Shown: piece after piece, positions 36,029 to 44,172 of the stretch
Position numbering within the stretch: position 1 is the stretch's first letter
Layout of the letters: each line of letters starts with the position of its first letter
Source of the DNA: JBASEY01 sp964404285
Lineage (GTDB): Bacteria; CSSED10-310
NCBI GenBank assembly: GCA_964404285.1
Contig: CAYOJK010000001.1
Location: 248,001 to 312,000 of the forward strand
Length of the DNA stretch: 64,000 nt
Direction: 5' to 3'
Notes under the pieces: model-generated
The model's database searches: none
Told to the model about the DNA's origin: nothing
Seen by the model: only the letters and a program-made list of their open reading frames with translations
Program-made: the position numbers and the translations under genes

Positions 36029-36496
36029 TTATTTTATCTGTATTTTTAGAGGAAAAAGGCGTAATACGATATTCGCCTGTTCCATCATTTCTTGTGACAG
36101 TTCATCTTGATAGCCTTCGGAGTACACTACTGCTTCCATCCCGGCATTAATAATCATTTTTGTGCAGACAATGCATGGCATTGTCGTACAGTAGATTGTA
36201 CCACCTTTGATTGACAGGCCATGAACAGCTGCTTGAATAATAGCATTTTGTTCAGCGTGCAAACCTCTGCAAAGTTCATGGCGTTGACCACTTGGAACAC
36301 GTAATTTTTCACGGAGACAACCACCCTGCTCACTGCAATGCTTGATTCCTGAAGGCACTCCATTATAGCCGGTTGCCAATATCTGATTCTGTTTGACGAT
36401 AACAGCTCCTACTTTTCTTCTTAAACACGTAGATCGTCTGCTAATCAAATAGGCAATCTCCATAAAATACTCATCCCACGTGGGGCGTTCATTCAC
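36029..36496 (-). CDS. dCMP deaminase (ComEB-like cytidine/deoxycytidylate deaminase)
   Basis: A 155-residue zinc enzyme turning dCMP into dUMP for thymidylate synthesis. The catalytic HAEQNAI and the zinc-binding TTMPCIVCTKMI are intact; an N-terminal RRSTCLRRKVGAVIV and the GYNGVPSG loop are family hallmarks. In Bacillus the homologue is comEB, in the comE operon, though it is not itself required for uptake. Here it lies between rpiB and nrdR. Confidence 0.93.
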   Translation of the reverse strand: MNERPTWDEYFMEIAYLISRRSTCLRRKVGAVIVKQNQILATGYNGVPSGIKHCSEQGGCLREKLRVPSGQRHELCRGLHAEQNAIIQAAVHGLSIKGGTIYCTTMPCIVCTKMIINAGMEAVVYSEGYQDELSQEMMEQANIVLRLFPLKIQIK

Positions 36497-36517
36497 TACT
36501 TTTCATCCCTTCCCGAT

Positions 36518-36961
36518 TCAACCTTGAGATTCAATAAGTGAAATTTTATCAATTCTTTTACTGTGACGTCCACCTTCAAACCGGGTGGATATAAAAACTT
36601 CCGTTATTCTTATAGCTATATCAGAACCGATTACACGGCTACCCATTGTCAACACATTGGCATCGTTGTGTGCTCTGGCCATTTCTGCTGAAAAAGGTTC
36701 TGTTACAGTGACTGCTCGAATACCTGAGATTTTATTCGCTGAAATAGCCATACCTAAGCCGGTACCACAAATTAAAATTCCATAGTCTGCCGAACCATTT
36801 AAAACAGCAATTGCGACTTTTTGGGCAAAATCAGGATAATCGACTGAATCTGTCGAGTGTGTGCCTTGGTCCAGCACCTCGATATTTTTCGAAGTTAAAT
36901 AGCGCACAATCGCTGGTTTTAAAGTATAACCTGCATGATCACAGCCAATTGCAATTCTCAT
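36518..36961 (-). CDS. rpiB: Ribose-5-phosphate isomerase B
   Basis: A 147-residue RpiB/LacAB-fold isomerase interconverting ribose-5-phosphate and ribulose-5-phosphate. It starts MRIAIGCDHAGYTLK and contains the active-site Cys in GILICGTGLGMAISANK plus the AHNDANVLTMGSR segment. Its ATG overlaps the ribF stop by four bases, so ribF and rpiB are translationally coupled. Confidence 0.95.
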   Translation of the reverse strand: MRIAIGCDHAGYTLKPAIVRYLTSKNIEVLDQGTHSTDSVDYPDFAQKVAIAVLNGSADYGILICGTGLGMAISANKISGIRAVTVTEPFSAEMARAHNDANVLTMGSRVIGSDIAIRITEVFISTRFEGGRHSKRIDKISLIESQG

Positions 36962-37902
36962 AATCCATTCCTCTCAATGTCTTCAGATATAGATCGTAAC
37001 ACATGCGTAGCATTAATCAAATCCTGCTTCATCTGGTCAATTAGTTCCTCTTTAGAATCAAAGACAATTTCATTTCTCAACCATTTGACAATATCCACCG
37101 TGATAACCTGGTCATAAAGTGAGCCAACCGGCTCCATTATATGGGTTTCTAAAAAAAATGTTTCACCTTTAAATGTCGGCGCTTTTCCAAAATAAGATAT
37201 AGATGGAATCCACTTATTCATACATTTTGTTTTAGATGCATAAACACCCGACGGAGGTAAAACTCGATTAGGTAATTTAAGGTTAGCCGTTGCCATTCCC
37301 AATAAAGAACCTCTTCCAGAACCCCGTACAACCGGGCCGGTAAAAAGCAGGCCATGACCCAAAAGTTTTCTGGCTTGTTCAATATCTCCACTAAAAATCA
37401 TCTGACGGATACGCGTACTGGAAACCGGCGCCCCATCAAATTCATATTGTCTTTCAATATCAACATCTATTCCTATTCGTTCAGCCATGTTTTTTAGCAT
37501 ATACGGCGTTCCTTTTCGGTCTTTTCCAAATAAATGATCTTCACCAACAATGATATATGCCGCTTTGAATTGGTTTACCAGAATAGATTCAAAGAAAAGC
37601 TCCGGTGAAAGTTCTGCCATTTCGTCCGTAAAATTCAATTGAACAAGGTAATCGATTCCTCTACCTTTCAGCAATTGTTCCATTTCAGCTTGGCAGGTAA
37701 TCCGTAAGAATTTTTTCTCTCGAAAAAAATACTCCATAGGATGTGGATCGAATGTGACCATGACACTTGTCAGATTTTTCTCTTCGGCTTTTCGAACAAG
37801 ACGCTCAATTAATTTCTGATGCCCCAGGTGAACTCCATCAAAATTACCAACAGTAATGGCTGTTTTCTGTTTAAATAAAGGAATTTCGGATTGTACCTGC
37901 AT
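36958..37902 (-). CDS. ribF: Bifunctional riboflavin kinase / FAD synthetase
   Basis: A 314-residue enzyme making FMN and FAD. The N-terminal FAD-synthetase half has GNFDGVHLGHQKLI and VTFDPHPMEYF; the C-terminal riboflavin-kinase half has GRGSLLGMATANLKLPNR and a substrate-proximal Glu in ETHIM. The chosen ATG at 37902 has GGAGAGG (37911-37917) eight bases upstream. A UUG at 37962 would add 20 residues, but it lies in the -35 box of a good promoter and downstream of no ribosome-binding site, so it is rejected. Confidence 0.95.
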   Translation of the reverse strand: MQVQSEIPLFKQKTAITVGNFDGVHLGHQKLIERLVRKAEEKNLTSVMVTFDPHPMEYFFREKKFLRITCQAEMEQLLKGRGIDYLVQLNFTDEMAELSPELFFESILVNQFKAAYIIVGEDHLFGKDRKGTPYMLKNMAERIGIDVDIERQYEFDGAPVSSTRIRQMIFSGDIEQARKLLGHGLLFTGPVVRGSGRGSLLGMATANLKLPNRVLPPSGVYASKTKCMNKWIPSISYFGKAPTFKGETFFLETHIMEPVGSLYDQVITVDIVKWLRNEIVFDSKEELIDQMKQDLINATHVLRSISEDIERNGL

Positions 37903-37933
37903 AAACTGGACCTCTCCTGATAAATCGTAGGAA

Positions 37934-37962
37934 ATCCTATCCGGCGCATCGTGCTCTGTCAA
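37934..37962 (-). promoter_or_regulatory. Sigma-70 promoter of the ribF-rpiB-...-helicase operon
   Basis: On the minus strand a perfect TTGACA -35 (37957-37962) is followed after 17 bases by TAGGAT (-10, 37934-37939). Transcription would start near 37927, about 25 bases before the ribF ATG. It probably serves the whole 8.4-kb run down to the helicase, since no gap there exceeds 30 bases. The remainder of 37963-38222 is AT-rich and I see nothing else in it. Confidence 0.7.
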
Positions 37963-38222
37963 TCAACTATTTACTGATCTATTTAATTTATAACCTTTTT
38001 TATTACTTTTTCGATAAATTCAAAGAGATTTTTGTAAATAAAAGAATATACTGGACTCATTCCAGGTTGATGGTGAGGCGCTCAAACTATGCGTTCATCA
38101 TTATCATCACTTAATTAGTTGCTAGAACAAGCTTTTTATTCTTTGGAAACTACCATCTCACACGAAATCTAAAATACGGTTAAAAGTAACTAATGTAATC
38201 AGGTCTAAATATTAAAAGAAAT

Positions 38223-38252
38223 TTGACGAGACTTTGGCATACCGTTTATCCT
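38223..38252 (+). promoter_or_regulatory. Possible sigma-70 promoter of the small exported-protein gene
   Basis: TTGACG (38223-38228) and TATCCT (38247-38252) are 18 bases apart, just ahead of the GGAGG at 38267. The box TTTGGCATACCGTTTATC inside it resembles a sigma-54 element but lacks the GC of the -12 box, so sigma-70 is the better reading. Confidence 0.4.
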
Positions 38253-38279
38253 GTGGTATTGGATTTGGAGGTATCAGAG

Positions 38280-38726
38280 ATGAAGGGAAAACTCATTGTA
38301 ATAGCTTTTTTAATTTTATGTGTCGTCTTTACATCTGGAATGTCCAAATATGAGAAAGATGAAATCGCTATTCCAGACGAAAAGTTTTCAGTAGAAATCA
38401 TGGATATAGATGGTGTTGTCACTAATGGTGTCAACGTAACTTTTAATGATACGACATTCATATCTGCCCAAAGAGGCTCGACAGATGTCTATATTCCCTT
38501 CCGTAAGATCTCCAAAATAGAGCTTAAGGATAATGAAAACGTGATCACCAACAAATTAGAAAATATTGAGATGTTTATTTCCTTGAAAGAGGGAACTGTG
38601 TTTACGTCTCATGGAATGTCTCATCACGCGATCACCGGCGAATCCGATTTTGGTCGTTTCCGTATCCGTTTGGACCGAATCAGGAAAATAACTTTTCTTG
38701 AAACTCAGTCCAGCGAGTCTGATTAG
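38280..38726 (+). CDS. Exported protein of unknown function
   Basis: A 148-residue protein with a signal peptide (KLIVIAFLILCVVFTSG). The mature part is small, beta-rich by appearance, and contains a DGVVTNGVNVTFND segment and a YIPFRKISKIEL segment. I recognise no family. GGAGG at 38267-38271 fixes the start at ATG 38280. A C in the leader (LCVVFTSG) is not in a lipobox. It is convergent with the DegT gene, only 14 bases apart, and belongs to no obvious operon. Confidence 0.75.
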   Translation: MKGKLIVIAFLILCVVFTSGMSKYEKDEIAIPDEKFSVEIMDIDGVVTNGVNVTFNDTTFISAQRGSTDVYIPFRKISKIELKDNENVITNKLENIEMFISLKEGTVFTSHGMSHHAITGESDFGRFRIRLDRIRKITFLETQSSESD

Positions 38727-38740
38727 CGGAATAATTTACT

Positions 38741-39832
38741 CTAAATAAAATCCAAAATAGTGGAAATAACCGTATTTATTTCCATCTGAGTCAACTCTGG
38801 GAAAATGGGAATAGCAAGAGAATGCGCAGCTAGATATTCTGCATGCGGGAAGTCGCCTGGCTCATGTCCCAAAGATTTAAAACAAGGTTGGTAGGGAAGC
38901 GGAATAGGATAGTAAATCATCGATCCTATTCGGCTTTTCTTCAGCCATTCTTGTAGTTCATCTCGTTTTTCAACCACGATGACGAACTGATTGAAAACAG
39001 AAAATGCTTGAGAAGATATTTTTTGGATACCAAGGTTTGAGTTTTTAAAAGCTTCAGAATAACAGACAGCATTTTCTCGACGTTTTTGCGTCCATCGATC
39101 CAAATAACGGAGTTTCACTAACAATGCCGCTGCTTGTACAGTGTCCAACCTGGAATTATAACCAACTATTCTATGCTCATACGTTTTCAATGCCCCATGT
39201 GCTCTAAGCTCACGACTTTTCAAAGCGACATCTGGATCATCGGTTACGATCATACCACCATCGCCTAATCCTCCCAGATTCTTCGATGGATAAAAACTCA
39301 AACATGCCGCATGGCTTTTATAACCTATAGGCTTATTGTTCCATTTTGCGCCTAAAGCCTGAGCAGCGTCTTCCACGATAGGTATAGAACCAGCAACTTC
39401 ACGTAAAGATTCCATATCTGCCATCTGGCCAAACAGGTGCACGGGGAGAATTGCTTTGGTTCGAGGTGAAATCAAATCAGATATCTGATTGACATCGATA
39501 TTGAAGGTGGTCGGATCAATATCGGCAAATATCGGTTTTGCCCCTATATGCCAAATCGACCCTGCAGTAGAATAAAACGAATATGCCGTAGTTATGACTT
39601 CATCACCGGGCTGTACGCCTACAGCTCTTAAAGCTATTGTAATCGCGTCACTCCCCGAAGCACAGCCAATCCCATGCTGAGTAGAACAATACTTAGCTAT
39701 TTCAGACTCTAATTCCATTACTTCCGGACCCATAACAAACTTCGACGAATCTACAACAGCCTCGATTGCCTGAATAATTTCAGAACGGATCATCTTCATC
39801 TGACGATTTAAATCTAACATGGGTATATCCAT
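38741..39832 (-). CDS. DegT/DnrJ/EryC1/StrS-family PLP-dependent sugar aminotransferase
   Basis: A 363-residue aminotransferase acting on nucleotide-linked keto-sugars. Family landmarks are the early FVMGPEV (after KF), GCASGSDAITIALRA, DEVITTAYSF, VEDAAQALGA (with the PLP-contacting Asp) and the PLP-lysine segment SFYPSKNLGGLGDGG (Lys in SK). The sugar and position of amination are not predictable. It is isolated from other sugar-nucleotide genes; the UDP-glucose dehydrogenase of this window is 21 kb away. No clear promoter is visible upstream on the minus strand. Confidence 0.93.
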   Translation of the reverse strand: MDIPMLDLNRQMKMIRSEIIQAIEAVVDSSKFVMGPEVMELESEIAKYCSTQHGIGCASGSDAITIALRAVGVQPGDEVITTAYSFYSTAGSIWHIGAKPIFADIDPTTFNIDVNQISDLISPRTKAILPVHLFGQMADMESLREVAGSIPIVEDAAQALGAKWNNKPIGYKSHAACLSFYPSKNLGGLGDGGMIVTDDPDVALKSRELRAHGALKTYEHRIVGYNSRLDTVQAAALLVKLRYLDRWTQKRRENAVCYSEAFKNSNLGIQKISSQAFSVFNQFVIVVEKRDELQEWLKKSRIGSMIYYPIPLPYQPCFKSLGHEPGDFPHAEYLAAHSLAIPIFPELTQMEINTVISTILDFI

Positions 39833-39978
39833 AATTATTCTCCCCCCCTAAGAACTGAAACAGCGACAGCATAATTCAAGATTTTTTCGATCGCAACACT
39901 TAATACAAAGACTCGTTTTTCAAGTTGGACGAGGTTGCTTCCAAATTTTTTCGTTATATATTTCCCTTGGAGGGTCTA

Positions 39979-40632
39979 ATGAAAACCAAACCCGATCTTC
40001 TTTTGCATATCTGTTGTGCTCCTTGTAGCACACATGTCATCGATGTCTTATCAGATACATTTCAAATTCATGCGTTTTTCTTTAATCCCAATATATATCC
40101 TCCGGAAGAATATTACTTTAGGTTACAGGAAACACGTGTTTATATAGAAAAACTTGGCCTTCCTTTCTTGGCGCCGGCATACTCACGCAAAGAATGGCTA
40201 TCCACCGTTCAAGAATATGCGAATGAAGCAGAAGGTGGAAAAAGGTGTGAAAAGTGTTTTGCATTTAGGTTGCTGGAAACAGCCAAAACAGCAGTTTCTT
40301 TGAATATGCATTATTTTACGACAACATTGACAATTGGGCCGAACAAACCCGCATCGGTAATTTTTCCATTAGCCAAAAAAATCGCTCTAGAATTTGGCTT
40401 GACCTTTGTTCCTCAAGATTTCAAAAAGCAAAATGGATTTAAAAAATCTTGTGAATTATCCAAAAGCCTGGGTATGTATCGCCAGAACTACTGTGGCTGT
40501 GAATATTCTCTTCGTGATAGAAATAGAAGAATCAGGTTGCCGAAACAGGCATATCATCAAACACGATCCAAGGAACCGTATAGCGCCCAAAAAGCGTATC
40601 TTCCGAATAAACCTCCGAAGACATTTCCTTAA
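39979..40632 (+). CDS. queH: Epoxyqueuosine reductase QueH
   Basis: A 217-residue enzyme for the last step of queuosine tRNA modification. The metal/Fe-S cysteines are in HICCAPCS (early), RCEKCFAFRL and NYCGCEYSLRD. GGAGGG at 39969-39974 places the start at ATG 39979; an upstream in-frame start at 39925 has no ribosome-binding site. The family normally ends soon after the CGC motif, but here a ~34-residue basic tail continues and overlaps the 3' end of the convergent PmbA gene by 101 bases. Confidence 0.92.
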   Translation: MKTKPDLLLHICCAPCSTHVIDVLSDTFQIHAFFFNPNIYPPEEYYFRLQETRVYIEKLGLPFLAPAYSRKEWLSTVQEYANEAEGGKRCEKCFAFRLLETAKTAVSLNMHYFTTTLTIGPNKPASVIFPLAKKIALEFGLTFVPQDFKKQNGFKKSCELSKSLGMYRQNYCGCEYSLRDRNRRIRLPKQAYHQTRSKEPYSAQKAYLPNKPPKTFP

Positions 40633-41869
40633 GATTGTTCAACAGGACGTCGTAAACATTACCTGCAACCATGACGTCTTTTACTCTGCCGACAATTTCA
40701 CCATTTTCTACTTTGTATCCAAGGGCAACGCTCATGGAAAACTCACCATTCAGGTTGTTCCCTTGTCCGGCCCCCATCAAATCATCCACTATGATACCAT
40801 CTTTAATATCGGCGATCAGTTTATCCCTGGGAACAGTTCCAGGATTCAACACAAAATTCGATGGCCAAGGACTTGGCTGAGCATCGATACTGAACCCAGT
40901 ATAGAGAGAACTCTTTTTGAACCCATTACCCGTTGATTCTTTCCCTGCCTTGTATGCAGTTTGTAGATCATAAAGAAAACCCTTTAAAATCCCATTATCA
41001 ATCAATGGTTTTCGATATGTTGGAAAGCCCTCATCATCCACGGGGCATGACCCTGGAAGACCAGAAATAGTGGGGTCATCTGCAAGAACAATTCGATTAT
41101 CAGCAATTTTTTCCCCTAACTTTTTAGAAATTATCGATAGGTTTCGACTTGCCAGCTCACCGTTTAACCCATAGAAAAGTGGAACAAACAGACCGCGAAA
41201 AGCCAGACTCGTAAACATAACCGTCATTTTTTTCGTTTGAACAGGTTGAACCTTATGACAATTTTTAAATCGCCAGACAGCCATTTCCGCCATCTCTCGT
41301 GGAGCGTTAGATAAATGTGTCGTTGTTCTGGTGTCCTCCAGTTCCGCTCGATCAGACGGCAACATTAAAAGCACATTCAAAAAGGATTGATGGATCGTTT
41401 TTTCAAAGCTGACATTTCCGCCATCTGAATTCATTATTGAAACCTTGTGAATTTCTCTTGATACTTCTGCCTCGATGTTCACATCCGGGAACTCTCTCTT
41501 GACAATGTCAATCATCTCCTCACCCGTATGAATCAGCTTAGGCAAAGATAAAGACTCAACTTTAGGATCAAAAAAATCTCCTCTACCAAAGTTATGAGAC
41601 AGTACCGGGAAAGACATATCTGATGGAGGGCCAAATGAAGCTGAATCCACTGCGCGCTGAACCAGCCCTTCAACTTCATCAGGATGAGTGGTTGAAGAAA
41701 AACCAAGGCGTCCATTAACAATGACTCTCAAGCCAGTCGATATGGACTGTTCACCTTCCAGTGCACTCAACTTGCCTCCAATAAAACAAGCCGGCGACGC
41801 ATCTTTTTCAATGCGATACACTTCAGCTTTCTGTGCATGTTTTCTTGCCAGTTCAATGATTCTTTCCAT
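40532..41869 (-). CDS. PmbA/TldE-type subunit of a TldD/TldE metalloprotease
   Basis: A 445-residue protein of the PmbA family, partner of TldD in a heterodimeric zinc protease that degrades unfolded peptides and matures some RiPPs. It has no HExxxH itself, as expected for the PmbA subunit; family features include GLRVIVNGRLGFSST, LPGSCPVDDEGFPTYRKPLIDNG and the near C-terminal VMVAGNVYDVL. GGAGG precedes the ATG, which is one base from the tldD stop. Its 3' end overlaps queH. Confidence 0.9.
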   Translation of the reverse strand: MERIIELARKHAQKAEVYRIEKDASPACFIGGKLSALEGEQSISTGLRVIVNGRLGFSSTTHPDEVEGLVQRAVDSASFGPPSDMSFPVLSHNFGRGDFFDPKVESLSLPKLIHTGEEMIDIVKREFPDVNIEAEVSREIHKVSIMNSDGGNVSFEKTIHQSFLNVLLMLPSDRAELEDTRTTTHLSNAPREMAEMAVWRFKNCHKVQPVQTKKMTVMFTSLAFRGLFVPLFYGLNGELASRNLSIISKKLGEKIADNRIVLADDPTISGLPGSCPVDDEGFPTYRKPLIDNGILKGFLYDLQTAYKAGKESTGNGFKKSSLYTGFSIDAQPSPWPSNFVLNPGTVPRDKLIADIKDGIIVDDLMGAGQGNNLNGEFSMSVALGYKVENGEIVGRVKDVMVAGNVYDVLLNNLKEMSSEVYSEDTLFGRYTVPWIVFDDMPVSAT

Positions 41870-41870
41870 T

Positions 41871-43250
41871 TTAACGACCTCCGATTAGAACATTTTGAAT
41901 GCGGATATGCGGGCTTCCCATCGACACGCTCAACGGATATTGCATTCTAGCTCCAACACTCTTGCCACATCCTCCCGAGCTTGATCTATGCAAATCATCA
42001 CCGACCATATCTATATTTTTCAATGTTTCGAAAACATTACCGGAAAGCGTCAAATCTCTGATCCAGCCTCCCAGTTTGCCATTTTTAATTACTCTGGCTC
42101 TTTCTGCTGAAAAAGTGAAAAGTCCTTTCGAAGTATTACCACTTCCACCACCAACAACATAAAGGCCATCAGTAACCCCTTCTAACATCTGGTCAAAAGT
42201 ATGTGGTCCTGGAGCAATATAGGTATTGGACATTCTGCAAATCGGGGAAAACCGGTAGTTAATTGTTCGTGCATTCCCGGTTGGTTTTTCACCCATAGCG
42301 CCCGCCGTATCTCTGGTATGTAATCTACCTGCCAGCAATCCTTCTTTTATCAAGTAAGTCATCGTAGAAGGAACACCTTCATCATCATACTTATATGAAC
42401 CTCGTTCATCTGGTAAACAACCAGCATCGATAACACTGAGGTGATCTTGGCCAAACCGAGTGCCAAGCCTCATCTGGTTAAATAAACCTGGATTATCAGC
42501 AACATTATCAGCTTCGGACAGGTGGCCAAAAGCTTCATGAATAAAAACGCCGGATAACCTTGGGTCAAGGATGACGGTGTAGCGCCCCCCTTCCACTGGC
42601 TCAGCACGAACAAGATCCAACACATCCCTACTCACATCATCCACAGCTGATTCTGCTTGCATAATGTCCTTCCATGATTTTCTGGTGCCAAAACCAGAAT
42701 AAACAGACTGGACAACATTGTTGTGCTTCCCAATCGCACTCATACCACCGGCGCCCCATAATCCCTGCATATCCAAGGCTGTCCCTTCGCTGTTGCAATA
42801 ATATATGCGGCGATGCTCTTCAATATAACCGACTCCGGACGAAATAATTGCCTCACTCGATTCCAATATCGAAGAAGAAATCCGTCGGAACAAACTCACT
42901 TTTTCCTCAAGAGTAACTTCTCTAGGATCATTATCTGGATCCATTTTCAATGGAATAGTGTCTACAACGGGTTTGATCTCGGCCAGTTTCGCCGTTCCAC
43001 GACCTGCTGCCAATGCTCTTTCTTCTGCCGCCCGCACCAAACCCGTCATTGCTTCCGGATTGTTAAAACTGACAAATCCCCAAGATCCATCAATCAATAC
43101 TCTGACATATCCACCATAGTCCCTTGTACACTGAGCTTTTTTCAGGTCTTTTGCTGAAAAACTAATTCCGGTCTTTGAAGTATCCTCCAGACGAATTTCA
43201 ACAAAATCCGCTTTTGAACCGGCAATTGCTTGCTGTAGAAATGATCTCAT
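41871..43250 (-). CDS. tldD: TldD metalloprotease catalytic subunit
   Basis: A 459-residue protein with the catalytic zinc motif HEAFGH (about 238-243, in FIHEAFGHLSEAD). Other TldD blocks are present: an N-terminal FVEIRLEDTSKTGIS, DEGVPSTMTYLIKEG, RTINYRFSPICRMSNTYI and LTLSGNVFETLKNID. With PmbA it forms the TldD/E protease. Substrates in most bacteria are unclear; no RiPP precursor or modification genes are visible here. The 102-base gap before it holds a hairpin (ATCCAGG/CCTGGAT) of uncertain meaning. Confidence 0.94.
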   Translation of the reverse strand: MRSFLQQAIAGSKADFVEIRLEDTSKTGISFSAKDLKKAQCTRDYGGYVRVLIDGSWGFVSFNNPEAMTGLVRAAEERALAAGRGTAKLAEIKPVVDTIPLKMDPDNDPREVTLEEKVSLFRRISSSILESSEAIISSGVGYIEEHRRIYYCNSEGTALDMQGLWGAGGMSAIGKHNNVVQSVYSGFGTRKSWKDIMQAESAVDDVSRDVLDLVRAEPVEGGRYTVILDPRLSGVFIHEAFGHLSEADNVADNPGLFNQMRLGTRFGQDHLSVIDAGCLPDERGSYKYDDEGVPSTMTYLIKEGLLAGRLHTRDTAGAMGEKPTGNARTINYRFSPICRMSNTYIAPGPHTFDQMLEGVTDGLYVVGGGSGNTSKGLFTFSAERARVIKNGKLGGWIRDLTLSGNVFETLKNIDMVGDDLHRSSSGGCGKSVGARMQYPLSVSMGSPHIRIQNVLIGGR

Positions 43251-43352
43251 TATTGTTTTCCCCTTTCATATTCTGAATTGCCACCATCCAGGCCGGGTCC
43301 ACTTTCCCTGGATTCCACAATTAACCAGCGCTTTAAGTAATCACAAATCTTT

Positions 43353-44102
43353 TTATTTTTCAATTAACCGATAAAGAAACCCAATTCTTTTTTTTATCAA
43401 AAATTCAATGTTGTCAGACGCACATTCATCAATCCAATTTGGCAATCCCAAAGCCTGATTGAATTCTGTTACAGCGCCACTAATATTTACATGAGCTATT
43501 CCAAGGATTCTTTTTATTTTTGCTGCCGTTGACATGCCTGTCACTTTGTGAAGGGATCTGGCCAAATCCGGTTGTAGATCAGGTGGGGCGAGCCCCATTT
43601 TTCCATTCGAGATTTTTAACCGATAATGCTGTTCAAGATAAGGATCGGAAATATCCGGATTTTCTCGCCGTTGAGTTCGTCTTATTTTAATAGTTTCCAA
43701 CCCTTTCACACCCAATTGACGCAACCGATCTTCTTCAAAATCGTGTATTCTTTTTTGACGCTGTTCAAGAAATCCAGATGGAAGCTGCCAATTATACGAT
43801 CCTATCCGCTCATTTTCATGAAATGCAGTAAAACCCCAAGCATTTGGTTCATCAAGAGTTATCACTATCGAGAACGTTTTTAATAAATGCGCTAAGTGTG
43901 CGGCTAGATCATTCGGCGACCTGAGGTTTTCACGGATCGTCATCCACTGAGGTGAAAGAGCAAAGATACCTAGAATAGAACTCGACCAATTTGGAGAAAA
44001 ACTGTTACAAGGTTCAACCTTTGTGTGTCGCCACGAAAAAAACTCAATGGTCGATTCCACTACTTCCTCAGCAGAGCTATTTAAAACATGGATACAACGC
44101 AT
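43353..44102 (-). CDS. Protein of unknown function
   Basis: A 249-residue protein starting MRCIHVLN (ATG 44102), with GGTGGAG 12 bases ahead; a UUG at 44144 would add 14 residues but has no Shine-Dalgarno. There is no signal peptide. The N-terminal third contains a region that could be an alpha/beta fold; a middle segment (LRQLGVKGLETIKIRRTQRR) is strongly basic, and the C-terminus is helical (ILGIAHVNISGAVTEFNQALG). I recognise no family. It is upstream of tldD on the same strand (102 bases) and divergent from the DUF2142 gene. Confidence 0.65.
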   Translation of the reverse strand: MRCIHVLNSSAEEVVESTIEFFSWRHTKVEPCNSFSPNWSSSILGIFALSPQWMTIRENLRSPNDLAAHLAHLLKTFSIVITLDEPNAWGFTAFHENERIGSYNWQLPSGFLEQRQKRIHDFEEDRLRQLGVKGLETIKIRRTQRRENPDISDPYLEQHYRLKISNGKMGLAPPDLQPDLARSLHKVTGMSTAAKIKRILGIAHVNISGAVTEFNQALGLPNWIDECASDNIEFLIKKRIGFLYRLIEK

Positions 44103-44172
44103 TGATTTTTTTGACTCCACCAACAAGGTTTTAAACTTGAGCAATCCATTATTTAACCTGTAAGATAGATCT

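Noticed and set aside
38236..38252. TTTGGCATACCGTTTATC as a sigma-54 promoter of the small exported protein
   Set aside because: The -24 half is good but the -12 half lacks the invariant GC, while a sigma-70 pair (TTGACG/TATCCT) overlaps it.
43286..43313. ATCCAGG/CCTGGAT hairpin between the orphan gene and tldD
   Set aside because: A seven-base stem with a 14-base loop and no T-run on either strand; not enough to call a terminator.
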